A stretch of 64,000 nt of DNA from contig CAVYML010000001.1 of the NCBI GenBank assembly GCA_963769605.1, positions 434,001 to 498,000 on the forward strand. Reading direction: 5' to 3'. The notes under the pieces are model-generated. The model was not told where the DNA came from. It was given only the letters and a program-made list of their open reading frames with translations, and made no database searches. Source of the stretch: Fen-1254 sp963769605 (GTDB taxonomy: Bacteria; Bacteroidota; Ignavibacteria; UBA10030). How positions within the stretch are numbered: the first letter of the stretch is position 1; every line of letters begins with the position of its first letter. Shown here piece after piece: positions 16,406-24,991 of the stretch. The position numbers were made by a program, and so were the translations under genes.

Positions 16406-17656
16406 TTATTCGAGTTTTAAAATTGTTCTTCGAAGTAATTCGAGCGCGGCTTGTGCAGCTCGTTCTTTAATGATTCTACGCTGTCCGTTGAATATGAATT
16501 TAAGAGCGAATGTTTTTTCACAATCGGAATAACCTATCCATATTAATCCGACCGGCTTTTCCGCCGATCCGCCTGTGGGTCCAGCTATACCGGTGGTCGA
16601 AAGTCCGATATCGCTCTTTGCTTTTATCCGTATACCGGAAGCCATCGCTTCCGCTGCTTCCTTGCTCACGGCGCCATGCAGCTCCAAGATGGAAGCGGGA
16701 ACTTCGAGTTCATGAATTTTTGAATCATTACTATAGGTAATGATGCCGCGTTCAAAATAGTGAGAGCTTCCGGAGATATTTGTGATGCGGTCTGCAATCA
16801 ATCCGCCTGTGCACGACTCGGCGATTGAGAGAGTCAGGTTGCGAGATGCAAGCATGTTTCCGACAATCTCTTCGAGTTCCTCTTCGTCTTTACCGTAGAT
16901 AAACCGCTCGGCTTTATCACGGATTCTTTTCTCGACCTCCAGGATCAGATTATCCGCTTCGGAAATGTTCGATGCTTTGGCTGTGATACGAAGGCGAACA
17001 CCCAGAGAGCTCGGCAGGAAAGCGAGCGATACGCCGGAGCCGGGTGAGAAGAGGGATCTGACCTCGCCGATTTGCTCGGCCAGAAACGATTCCGCGATAC
17101 CGGTAGTTTTAAGCGTTCGATGGCGAATGACGAGTCCCGTATCCTTTTTCTCAAAAAAAGGAATAATGAAATTATCCATCATGCCTTTCATCTCATAGGG
17201 CACGCCGGGCATGGCGAAAAAATATTTGCCGCTGCGTTCAAAAAAATAACCCGGTGCCGTTCCGAGGCGGTTTTGAATTACCGTGCATCCGCAAGGAACC
17301 AGAGCCTGTTCTTCATTGATCTTTTTAGGTTCCTCATTGCGCCGCGTAAAAATCCGACGAACATTTTCCAGTGCTTGCGGATCGAGAAGAAGATCGGTGC
17401 CGAAGAATTTGCAAACACAGGCACGCGTTATATCGTCGTGGGTTGGACCGAGTCCGCCGGTTACTACGGTGACGTCGCATCTTTTCCATGCTTCCGTGAA
17501 CGCCGAGAGAATTTTTTCCTCGTCGTCTCCGACGGTTGTCATGCGATCCGCAAAAACACCCGCTGTATTCAGCCGTTCCGCAATGTATGCCTGATTGGAA
17601 TTGACGACCTGCCCGATGAGCAGCTCATCGCCTATCGTGATAATTTCTGCGTTCAT
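16406..17656 (-). CDS. cinA: CinA-like protein: nicotinamide mononucleotide deamidase / competence-damage protein
   Basis: The start is the ATG at 17656, giving 416 residues; longer readings run into pgpA. The N-terminal domain is of the MoCF/COG1058 type (MNAEIITIGDELLIGQ, VTGGLGPTHDD). The C-terminal domain is the CinA amidase (SIAESCTGGLIADRIT, STTGIAGPTGG), which deamidates NMN in pyridine nucleotide recycling. The ATGA overlap with the pgpA stop indicates coupling. The cinA-thpR-recA-recX order is a classic competence/recombination neighbourhood. Confidence 0.93.
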   Translation of the reverse strand: MNAEIITIGDELLIGQVVNSNQAYIAERLNTAGVFADRMTTVGDDEEKILSAFTEAWKRCDVTVVTGGLGPTHDDITRACVCKFFGTDLLLDPQALENVRRIFTRRNEEPKKINEEQALVPCGCTVIQNRLGTAPGYFFERSGKYFFAMPGVPYEMKGMMDNFIIPFFEKKDTGLVIRHRTLKTTGIAESFLAEQIGEVRSLFSPGSGVSLAFLPSSLGVRLRITAKASNISEADNLILEVEKRIRDKAERFIYGKDEEELEEIVGNMLASRNLTLSIAESCTGGLIADRITNISGSSHYFERGIITYSNDSKIHELEVPASILELHGAVSKEAAEAMASGIRIKAKSDIGLSTTGIAGPTGGSAEKPVGLIWIGYSDCEKTFALKFIFNGQRRIIKERAAQAALELLRRTILKLE

Positions 17657-18177
17657 ACCGGTAACAGCCAACCCAGGAGATTGAAAAGAATGATCAGAAA
17701 TTGAACGAGGAAGTTCGTGTACACTCCCGCAACAACATCGTCCATCATAATGCCGATGCCCCCGTGCATTTCGTCGAACAGGCGTGCGGGATACGGCTTG
17801 ATGATGTCGAAGATGCGAAAGGCAAGGAATGCAGTCAGTGCGACGATTATGCTCTTCGGAAGAAAAACGAGCGAAACCCACATTCCGGCAACCTCGTCGA
17901 TGGTGACGACGGATGGGTCATGACCGTATTTTTTTTCCATAGGATCCGATGCAAAAACTCCGAGAATAAGAGTCAGTATGATAATTGTGCTCATGACGAA
18001 CGGATGTTCGAACCCCGGGATCGCATAGAGAACAAGTGCGGCAGCACTGCCGACAGTGCCGGGAGCGATCGGTGAATAACCGGAAAAAAATCCGGAAGCA
18101 AAAAAACATACGATCGGTGATATCTTGTGATTACGATCGATTGGTGTCCGGTTTGGTTGTTTTATTTTGAGATCCAT
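17653..18177 (-). CDS. pgpA: Phosphatidylglycerophosphatase A
   Basis: The 174-residue membrane protein has several hydrophobic helices and the PgpA signature parts GYSPIAPGTVGS, TIDEVAGMW and FDIIKPYPA...GGIGIMMDDVVAG, which contribute the acidic active-site residues. It removes the phosphate from phosphatidylglycerol phosphate in the inner membrane. The first 47 bases overlap the end of pgsA, whose product makes its substrate, so the two are likely co-translated. Confidence 0.92.
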   Translation of the reverse strand: MDLKIKQPNRTPIDRNHKISPIVCFFASGFFSGYSPIAPGTVGSAAALVLYAIPGFEHPFVMSTIIILTLILGVFASDPMEKKYGHDPSVVTIDEVAGMWVSLVFLPKSIIVALTAFLAFRIFDIIKPYPARLFDEMHGGIGIMMDDVVAGVYTNFLVQFLIILFNLLGWLLPV

Positions 18178-18766
18178 AGAAACCCCGTATAATATTCCAG
18201 TTGTCCCGGCAATACACCGTTCCAGTCCATACGGTAAGCACGGTAGTCAGGAACATGATCCCGTATACTAAGGAATAATTAAGTAAAAATTCAATGATGC
18301 CGCTATACTGAATTGCAAGAAACGGTGTGCTCCGGGCAATATATAGGATGAGTATGTAATAAATAACGGCGAACTGGAGAAAGGTCTTGGCCTTTGCGAA
18401 CTTTGAAGTTTCGACAGGCTTCCCTATATATTCGGTATACGAGCGTAAGAGCGTTATCAGGAAATCTCGAAACACAATAATCCAGACCATCCATCCGGGC
18501 ACGAGTCCGAGAAAATCGTACGCAAGCAGTGCGGCAGAGGTAACGACCTTATCTGCAAGCGGATCAAAGAAAGCTCCCCATCGGGAAACATATCCCCAGC
18601 GGCGCGCCAGCCAGCCGTCGTACCAATCCGTTAAAGCCATAAGAATAAAAATGAGGAGCGACCATTGGCGCAAAAATATGTTGGACGAGAAGAGAAAGAC
18701 AATAAAGAGCGGTGTGAGCAAAATTCTCAACAATGTCATTTGATTTGGAGGAGAGAAGAATTTCAT
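18131..18766 (-). CDS. pgsA: CDP-diacylglycerol-glycerol-3-phosphate phosphatidyltransferase
   Basis: The 211 residues have multiple membrane helices and the CDP-alcohol phosphotransferase motif DWYDGWLARRWG...GAFFDPLADK, with all the conserved Asp and Gly positions of DGxxAR(x)8Gx3Dx3D. The enzyme makes phosphatidylglycerol phosphate. Its C-terminal tail is polar (NKTTKPDTNRS) and overlaps the start of pgpA by 47 bases, an unusually long overlap for this operon. Confidence 0.93.
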   Translation of the reverse strand: MKFFSPPNQMTLLRILLTPLFIVFLFSSNIFLRQWSLLIFILMALTDWYDGWLARRWGYVSRWGAFFDPLADKVVTSAALLAYDFLGLVPGWMVWIIVFRDFLITLLRSYTEYIGKPVETSKFAKAKTFLQFAVIYYILILYIARSTPFLAIQYSGIIEFLLNYSLVYGIMFLTTVLTVWTGTVYCRDNWNIIRGFYGSQNKTTKPDTNRS

Positions 18767-18820
18767 CGCTCATCGACCGGTTCACAGTCCCTTGTTCATT
18801 AGCCCATTTCTTCAGTATGG

Positions 18821-18848
18821 AAAAAAAATCCCGCGGCATGGCGGGATT
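18821..18848 (-). terminator. Terminator of rpmB
   Basis: Read on the minus strand, ATCCCGC and GCGGGAT (plus 18841-18847 and 18828-18834) form a 7-bp GC-rich stem with a short loop, followed by a run of eight T. It lies between rpmB and pgsA, so the two are separate transcripts. Confidence 0.85.
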
Positions 18849-18874
18849 CGTACATCGATTCGTTCTACAGCTTC

Positions 18875-19069
18875 TTATGCGGATTTTCGAATTTTCCCTG
18901 ATTTAATACAGTTCGTGCATACCTGTGTCTTTTTCGTCTGGCCGTTTTCGCCGATAATATGTACGGACTGAATGTTGGGCAGAAAACGCCGCGGAACACG
19001 ATTATGCGCATGGCTGACATGGTTGCCTGCCATTGGTTTTTTGCCGCATATTTCACAAATCCTTGCCAT
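18875..19069 (-). CDS. rpmB: 50S ribosomal protein L28
   Basis: This 64-residue protein starts MARICEICGKKP and has a second CTNC pair, giving four cysteines (5, 8, 51, 54) for a zinc ribbon. The NHVSHAHNRVPRRFLPNIQ centre is typical of L28. It is a short Cys-containing form. It stands alone with its own terminator. A false reading frame overlaps it in another phase. Confidence 0.95.
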   Translation of the reverse strand: MARICEICGKKPMAGNHVSHAHNRVPRRFLPNIQSVHIIGENGQTKKTQVCTNCIKSGKIRKSA

Positions 19070-19452
19070 ATCTTACTCCATTCGCTTTATTAATCTTGAA
19101 TATTAATATAGCCAGAAAATGACAGAGAGGCAAGAGAAGAAAAGACGAAAAATACGGATGCAGGACTTTTTTATATCGCTGCGAAACCCGCTATTCGTCC
19201 ATGTCTCTTGGTGATTTATTTTTGCCAAAGCATAGCGCATTCCAGATAGATTCTCCCGCTTAAAAAGTCTCCGGTTCGCTCGATCAAAAAAAAGATACAA
19301 AAAAACTGATTATGGTCTGAAAAGCAATAAACGCCGTGCAGCGCATATTCCTCTATTTCGACAGAGGATGTAAACCGTTTCGTTTCGTGTTTTTGAATTA
19401 TGGAACAGTTCGTTGCATTGTCACGCATTTTTGATTATTATTGAAAGAATTT
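19070..19452. other. Divergent intergenic region between rpmB and tsaD
   Basis: This stretch of about 380 bases separates divergent genes and must hold the rpmB and tsaD promoters. Short open frames here lack ribosome sites and any familiar content. I see no repeat or RNA gene. Confidence 0.4.
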
Positions 19453-20463
19453 ATGATAATTCTCGGCATAGAAACTTCATGTGATGAAACTTCCGCAGCG
19501 GTCTTGCGGGATGGTTTACTGCTTTCCAATGTGACCGTTGTGCAATACATCCATGCAAAATACGGAGGTGTCGTACCGGAGCTCGCATCGCGTGCACATC
19601 TGAAACTGCTTGTTCCTATCGTCGATGAGGCGCTCAAAAAAGCGCATACCGAACGGAATGAAATCGATGCCGTGGCAGCCGTCTACGGACCCGGTCTCAT
19701 TGGTGCGCTGCTGGTGGGCCTAAGTTTCGGCAAGGCGCTTGCAATGGCTCTCAAGGTGCCCTTCATCGGCGTCAATCACATGGAAGCTCATATTCTTTCG
19801 AACTTTATCGAAGATCGAAAACCGAAATTTCCGTATGTCAACCTGACCGTTTCAGGCGGGCATACGCAGTTAGTTCTTGTTAAAGATTTTTTCTCTTTTG
19901 AGCTCCTGGGTGAGACCGTCGACGATGCGGCAGGCGAAGCATTCGATAAAGTCGCAAAAATGCTCGGCATTGGCTATCCGGGAGGCCCGTTGATCGACAA
20001 ATATGCATCCGGAGGTAATCCGCATGCCGTGGAATTTCCGAGGCCGTATCTTGAAGAAGGTTCGATGAATTTCAGTTTCAGCGGGTTAAAGACATCAGTG
20101 TTGTATTTTTTACGAAAATCCGGTTTCGATAAAACGAAAGCGGAAGAAAAATGGATTTCCGATGTATGTGCAAGTTTTCAAGCTGCCGTTGTCGATGTTC
20201 TGGCAGGAAAATTAATTTATGCGGCTAAGACGTACAGGGTGAGAGATATTGCCGTCGTCGGAGGAGTTTCGGCCAACAGCGTGCTGCGGCGCCGGCTTGA
20301 ATACGAGGCAAAGCAGCATCGTTTGAATCTCTTTTTGCCGAAGTTCGAATACTGCACCGATAACGGTGCAATGGTAGCGATGGCCGGATATGAAAAAATG
20401 AAACACGGGATCCGGTCGAGTCTGGAATTGACGGCTGAGCCTAATCTTCAAGTGGCATCTTAA
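19453..20463 (+). CDS. tsaD: tRNA N6-adenosine threonylcarbamoyltransferase TsaD
   Basis: The 336 residues begin MIILGIETSCDETSAAVL. They carry the metal-binding NHMEAH (His109, His113), GHTQLV, the nucleotide site GGVSANSVLR and the closing CTDNGAMVAMAG with the third metal ligand. TsaD transfers the threonylcarbamoyl group to A37 of ANN-decoding tRNAs, with TsaB and TsaE. The ATG at 19453 is chosen over a TTG twelve bases earlier because it matches the family N-terminus. It heads a plus-strand run with a chorismate mutase and mltG. Confidence 0.96.
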   Translation: MIILGIETSCDETSAAVLRDGLLLSNVTVVQYIHAKYGGVVPELASRAHLKLLVPIVDEALKKAHTERNEIDAVAAVYGPGLIGALLVGLSFGKALAMALKVPFIGVNHMEAHILSNFIEDRKPKFPYVNLTVSGGHTQLVLVKDFFSFELLGETVDDAAGEAFDKVAKMLGIGYPGGPLIDKYASGGNPHAVEFPRPYLEEGSMNFSFSGLKTSVLYFLRKSGFDKTKAEEKWISDVCASFQAAVVDVLAGKLIYAAKTYRVRDIAVVGGVSANSVLRRRLEYEAKQHRLNLFLPKFEYCTDNGAMVAMAGYEKMKHGIRSSLELTAEPNLQVAS

Positions 20464-20472
20464 GAGTATACC

Positions 20473-20775
20473 TTGAACAAAAAATTGGACGATATCCGAA
20501 AATGGCGGGAGCGCATCGATGAAATTGATGCGATATTAGTCAAGCTGCTCAATGAACGGGCCGTCTGCGCAGAGGAAATCGGAAAAGTAAAAATTCTTCT
20601 GGGGCTTGAAGTTTATTCTCCGGATCGGGAAAAAGAAGTAATGCGAAACGTGACTGAAGAAAATCCGGGTCCGTTGAAGGATGAGGCTGTGATCCGGCTT
20701 TTCGAAAGAATCATCGATGAATCCCGCAGCATTGAGCGTGTGACTGTCGAGGAAACGAAAGGGAAAAAGAAGTAA
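20473..20775 (+). CDS. AroQ-class chorismate mutase
   Basis: This 100-residue all-helical protein has the AroQ pattern: RERIDEIDAILVKLLNERA in helix 1, KVKILLGLEVYSPDRE in the loop with the catalytic Lys and Arg, and a final helix with RLFERIIDESRSIE. It converts chorismate to prephenate on the way to Phe and Tyr. It is a free-standing mutase without a dehydratase or DAHP synthase domain. The start is a TTG nine bases after tsaD, and the next gene begins one base after its stop. Confidence 0.88.
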   Translation: MNKKLDDIRKWRERIDEIDAILVKLLNERAVCAEEIGKVKILLGLEVYSPDREKEVMRNVTEENPGPLKDEAVIRLFERIIDESRSIERVTVEETKGKKK

Positions 20776-20776
20776 C

Positions 20777-21799
20777 ATGCGCGTGAAAAAAAAAAATCTG
20801 AGAATCTCTGCTGCCTTTTTCCTTTTTTTCGGTGCCGCCGTCTATGTCGTTTTCTGGATGCACAATACATCGCACCAGCCGCAGGGAGTCGTGGTTACGA
20901 TTTCCCGGGGGTCGTCATTTAACAGTGCAGCCGAGTCGCTGAGGGTGTCGGGCGTGATACGGAGTGTCTGGACATTTAAGCTCGCCGGAAGAATTTTGGG
21001 CTATACAAAATCGGTTCGCGCCGGTAAGTACCTCTTTGTCAAAGGACAATCCAATCTATCGCTTTTGAAAGATATCGCTGAAGGAAAGTCGCGCATGGTT
21101 ATTCCGGTCACGATTCCCGAAGGGTGGAGGCTCGAACAAATTGCCAGACGATACCACCGCGATCTGGGAATCGATGCGGCTCTCTTCCTTTCCCTCTGCC
21201 GAGATACTGCTCTTATTCGCCAGCATAATCTCACCGTTGCATCGCTGGAAGGATATTTATTGCCGGACACTTACTCGTTTTACTGGCAGAACGATGAGGC
21301 GGATATTATCGCCCGCATGCTCGATGGATTTCAAAAATTTTACAACGACAGCCTTCTGGAACGCCAGCATCAATTGAACATCTCGCAGCAGGAAGTCCTG
21401 ACTCTTGCTTCGATCGTGGAGGCGGAGTCCGGTGTTATGGAAGAACGCCCGGTGATCTCCGGGGTATACTGGAACCGTTTAAAAAAGAAAATGCGGCTCG
21501 ATGCGGATCCGACCGTTCAATACGCACTGGGAAGGGAGCAGAAGCTCAGCCATCAGGATTTGCTGATATCGTCTCCCTATAATACATATATGCATCAGGG
21601 ACTGCCGCCGGGCCCCATCAACAATCCGGGGAGATCAGCGATTCTCGCCGCTCTGTATCCCTGGAATCATGATTATCTCTATTTTGTAGCGACGGGAATC
21701 GGCGGACATCGTTTCGCAAAGTCTTTCAGTGAACATCAGAAGAATATTAATTTATATCGGCGCGTCAAACGGGCACAACGGTATGTACAAAAGAAATAA
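20777..21799 (+). CDS. mltG: Endolytic murein transglycosylase MltG
   Basis: The 340 residues have one N-terminal membrane helix (about 9-27), a LysM-like segment and the YceG/MltG domain. That domain has YLLPDTYSF near 160, ASIVEAESG with the catalytic Glu215, and ADPTVQYALG and INNPGRSAILAAL further on. MltG cuts nascent glycan strands at the outer face of the inner membrane and sets their length. The 3' end overlaps the start of the downstream lipoprotein gene by 17 bases. Confidence 0.94.
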   Translation: MRVKKKNLRISAAFFLFFGAAVYVVFWMHNTSHQPQGVVVTISRGSSFNSAAESLRVSGVIRSVWTFKLAGRILGYTKSVRAGKYLFVKGQSNLSLLKDIAEGKSRMVIPVTIPEGWRLEQIARRYHRDLGIDAALFLSLCRDTALIRQHNLTVASLEGYLLPDTYSFYWQNDEADIIARMLDGFQKFYNDSLLERQHQLNISQQEVLTLASIVEAESGVMEERPVISGVYWNRLKKKMRLDADPTVQYALGREQKLSHQDLLISSPYNTYMHQGLPPGPINNPGRSAILAALYPWNHDYLYFVATGIGGHRFAKSFSEHQKNINLYRRVKRAQRYVQKK

Positions 21800-23504
21800 C
21801 GCAAAAATAATGTTCGCAGCGGCGATGACTGCACTTTTCATGAACGGTTGCGCGGATGAAAGGCCGCCCACCGGGGGACCGGTCGATCTTGTACCTCCTG
21901 AAATTGTCAAAACGTTCCCGCAAAATAAAACAACGTTGTTTCATGACCGATATATCACGTTGAAATTCAGTAAATATGTGGATCAACGGTCAGTCCAGGA
22001 GTCGATTTTTATTTCTCCCTATGTCGGCAGGCCGGAATACGACTGGAGCGGAAAAGAAGTGGAAGTGAGTTTCCCTGATTCCCTCCATAACAATACAACG
22101 TACGTTGTTAATGTGGGAACCGATGTCGTCGATCTGAACAATAAAAACCGGATGGCGCACGCGTTCACACTCGCCTTTTCAACGGGAAGCACTATCGACA
22201 GCGCGGTCATTGAAGGATGTGTACTGCCGTCATACGAAAAGGAGTCTCTTCCGGGAATCATGATTTTCGCTTACCGTCTCTACAGCATCAATGCGGCAAT
22301 GCTCAATCCACGGAAACAACGTCCGGATTTTATTACGCAGACGGGAACGCGGGGGGATTTTTCTCTTCATCATATTCCGGTCGGACTTTACCGCGTGATA
22401 GCAGTAAAAGATGAAAACAGGAATCTTCTTTACGACCCGGAAACCGATGAATATGGGCTCTTAACGTCCGATATCAGGCTGACACCGGAGGATATATTGC
22501 GCTCCGGACTTGTCATGCAAATGGCAAAAGAAGATACAACAAGTCCGCGTCTGATCAAGGTCACGGCGTCCGATTACCGGCATCTGTCAGCGGAGTTTTC
22601 AAAAGCCGTAATGCAGGAATCGTACACGGACACATCCTTTAAAATTCTCGACACGCTCAATCATCGACCGTTGAAAGTTCTCCTTGCGTACGGGGAAGTC
22701 GGGAGTTTATCCAATGTTCATCTTATTACGGAGACTCAAGATTCAACAAAAGCATACCGGCTGTTTGTCCGCGATGCATGCGATTCTTCAGGCAATCGTA
22801 TACATAGATTGGCAAATTCAATGCCCTTTAACGGATCTCCAAAGTCGGACTCGATCATCTTTAAAGTGGCCTCCTTTCCCTTTAAAGACAGTACATCTGG
22901 CGTAGCGCTTGATGCTCAGTTTGTGTTTCACTTTTCCGATGTTGTCGAAACTTTATCTGCGGAACAGAATCTTCACCTTCTAAGTATTGCGAAAGAAGAT
23001 ATTCCTGTTGAATGGAAATGGCTTTCTGCAGATGTTGCAGCCTTGATCCCAAAACAGAAACTGCAAAGCGCCGCATGGTATGTACTGCGTGGAGAATTTC
23101 GCGCTTTTAAAAACTGGAAAGGTCAGGTATGCAAAGATTCTACGAAAGAAATACATTTTCAGACGCTTGATGAATACGACTTAAGCAGTATTGAAGGGAT
23201 GGTCATAAACAGCGCCGATGAAGATACGACGGGGCAGTATGTTGTGACTGCATTCTGCATCGGAAACGGGGCGTCAAAAATATCAACTGCCATTGCCGAT
23301 ACACGGGGAAATTTTTCCATTAAGGGACTCGATGAAGGACATTATGTCTTGCAGGTATACTGGGATAAAAACCGTAATCATAAATTCGATCCCGGGCGTC
23401 CCTTCCCGTTTATTCCCGCAGAACCGATAAGTGCCTTTTCCGATACACTTCGTGTTCGTGCTCGCTGGCCGCTCGAAGGAGTGAAACTCAAATTCCATCG
23501 GTGA
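21783..23504 (+). CDS. Lipoprotein with N-terminal bacterial Ig-like (Big_5) domain
   Basis: From the ATG at 21783 the product is 573 residues. A lipoprotein signal peptide ends LFMNGC, and the mature protein opens with DERPPTGGPVDLVPPEIVKTFPQN. That PTGGP-x-D-xx-PP opening followed by a Big_5 domain is common in Bacteroidota cell-surface lipoproteins. Later parts show repeated beta-rich modules and a SdrD/Cna-B-like segment near the C-terminus (IEGMVINSAD...LQVYWDKNRNHKFDPG). The function is unknown. It overlaps mltG and could be co-translated with it. Confidence 0.78.
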   Translation: MYKRNNAKIMFAAAMTALFMNGCADERPPTGGPVDLVPPEIVKTFPQNKTTLFHDRYITLKFSKYVDQRSVQESIFISPYVGRPEYDWSGKEVEVSFPDSLHNNTTYVVNVGTDVVDLNNKNRMAHAFTLAFSTGSTIDSAVIEGCVLPSYEKESLPGIMIFAYRLYSINAAMLNPRKQRPDFITQTGTRGDFSLHHIPVGLYRVIAVKDENRNLLYDPETDEYGLLTSDIRLTPEDILRSGLVMQMAKEDTTSPRLIKVTASDYRHLSAEFSKAVMQESYTDTSFKILDTLNHRPLKVLLAYGEVGSLSNVHLITETQDSTKAYRLFVRDACDSSGNRIHRLANSMPFNGSPKSDSIIFKVASFPFKDSTSGVALDAQFVFHFSDVVETLSAEQNLHLLSIAKEDIPVEWKWLSADVAALIPKQKLQSAAWYVLRGEFRAFKNWKGQVCKDSTKEIHFQTLDEYDLSSIEGMVINSADEDTTGQYVVTAFCIGNGASKISTAIADTRGNFSIKGLDEGHYVLQVYWDKNRNHKFDPGRPFPFIPAEPISAFSDTLRVRARWPLEGVKLKFHR

Positions 23505-23575
23505 TGTTAAAGAAGGTAAGCGGAAGCGCCGTTGCTTATGAGTCCAAATATGTTTAGTATCTTTTGAAAATATTT

Positions 23576-23932
23576 ATGCTTGAAAGTTATATACCAATAT
23601 TTTTAACGATCGGAGCAGCGTTGGCCTTCGGCATAGTCATGAGCAAGGTTAACGAAATTCTGGGTCCCAGACGTCAGAACAGCGATAAATACTCCACATA
23701 CGAAAGCGGTATGGAGCCGCTGCGTTCGACGCGTGAACGATTTTCCATCAAATACTATATGGTTGCCATGCTCTTTATCGTGTTCGACATAGAAATCGTT
23801 TTTATGTACCCCTGGGCCGTGACCTACAAACATCTCGGACTTTCCGGATTCGTTGTTATGGCTTCCTTTATCTTCGTTCTTCTTCTCGGCTATTACTTTG
23901 TATGGAAGAAAGGAGCACTGGAATGGGATTAG
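23576..23932 (+). CDS. nuoA: NADH-quinone oxidoreductase subunit A
   Basis: The 118-residue membrane protein has three hydrophobic helices and the NuoA signatures KYSTYESGMEPL and FDIEIVFMYPWAV, whose acidic residues lie in the membrane domain near the quinone site. The ATG at 23576 is preferred to a TTG twelve bases upstream. It overlaps nuoB by ten bases and starts the nuoABCDEF run. Confidence 0.95.
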   Translation: MLESYIPIFLTIGAALAFGIVMSKVNEILGPRRQNSDKYSTYESGMEPLRSTRERFSIKYYMVAMLFIVFDIEIVFMYPWAVTYKHLGLSGFVVMASFIFVLLLGYYFVWKKGALEWD

Positions 23933-24456
23933 AAAGTTCGATCGGAGACGGATTTGTCGCGACGAAACTTGAAGCCTGCATCAATTGGTGCCGGAAAAAT
24001 TCTTTGTATCCGATGCCGATGGGGATTTCCTGCTGCGCCATCGAAATGATGGCAGCTGCCGGTCCCCGCTTCGATATCGCACGTTTCGGATCGGAAGTGA
24101 TGCGTTTTACTCCCCGGCAGTGCGATGTGATGATTGTCGCCGGGACCACAACCTATAAGATGGCAAAGGTCGTGCGAAAAATTTACGATCAAATGCCTGA
24201 GCCGAAGTGGGTTATTGCTATGGGCGTTTGCACCTCTTCCGGCGGGATGTACCGCACTTATTCTGTTGTGCAGGGCATAGACCTCTTTCTTCCGGTCGAT
24301 GTCTATGTAGCAGGGTGTCCGCCGCGTCCTGATAATTTGCTCCATGCCTTGATGATGCTGCAGGAAAAAGTCCAGCGCGGGGAATCACGCGGAATGTCTC
24401 CCGCACATATCGGCGATTTTGGAAGTCACACGCTGCATCAAACGAATATCCGGTGA
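23923..24456 (+). CDS. nuoB: NADH-quinone oxidoreductase subunit B
   Basis: The 177 residues contain the N2 cluster ligands: the CC pair in GISCCAIEMMAA, the Cys in GVCTSSGG and that in VAGCPPRPD. NuoB passes electrons from the iron-sulfur chain to quinone at the interface with NuoD. An AGGAG ribosome site precedes the ATG at 23923, which lies inside the last codons of nuoA. Confidence 0.96.
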   Translation: MGLESSIGDGFVATKLEACINWCRKNSLYPMPMGISCCAIEMMAAAGPRFDIARFGSEVMRFTPRQCDVMIVAGTTTYKMAKVVRKIYDQMPEPKWVIAMGVCTSSGGMYRTYSVVQGIDLFLPVDVYVAGCPPRPDNLLHALMMLQEKVQRGESRGMSPAHIGDFGSHTLHQTNIR

Positions 24457-24460
24457 TCCT

Positions 24461-24991
24461 ATGGAAACCCTGAACGAAGCCCTTCTTGCAAAATTAAAAA
24501 TAAAATTCGGCAGCGCCGTCGTCGAATATTCGGAATTCCGCGGGGAACTTACGGTTACTTTTCCGAAAGAACGGATTGTTGAACTCTGTGCATTCCTGAA
24601 AAAAGAAATCAAGCCGGGATACGATCTTTTAGCTGATCTTTTCGGTCTGGATATGAACACAGCCGAGAAGCGTTTCGGCGTTGCATATAATTGCTATTCA
24701 ACATCTTCAGGACACCGGATACGTATCAAAATATTTACGGAAGAAAGCGACATGAAAGTGCCGACCGTTACGGGAATATGGTCGACGGCGAATTGGCATG
24801 AGCGTGAAACGTACGATATGTTCGGCATCGTTTTCGAAGGACATCCCGATCTCCGGCGGCTCTATATGCCGGATGAATTCGAATATCATCCGCTGCGGAA
24901 AGATTTTCCGTTGATGGGTATTCCCGGTTCTCTGGATTTGCCGAGCAAATATGAAAAATATGGAACAGACAACAGGACAGACCGGACGTAA
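24461..24991 (+). CDS. nuoC: NADH-quinone oxidoreductase subunit C
   Basis: The 176 residues match the 30-kDa subunit: the conserved core WHERETYDMFGIVFEGHPDLRRLYMPD leads to HPLRKDFPLMG near the end. It is part of the hydrophilic Q-module of complex I. It is a separate gene and not fused to nuoD, but the two overlap by 41 bases. Confidence 0.95.
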   Translation: METLNEALLAKLKIKFGSAVVEYSEFRGELTVTFPKERIVELCAFLKKEIKPGYDLLADLFGLDMNTAEKRFGVAYNCYSTSSGHRIRIKIFTEESDMKVPTVTGIWSTANWHERETYDMFGIVFEGHPDLRRLYMPDEFEYHPLRKDFPLMGIPGSLDLPSKYEKYGTDNRTDRT

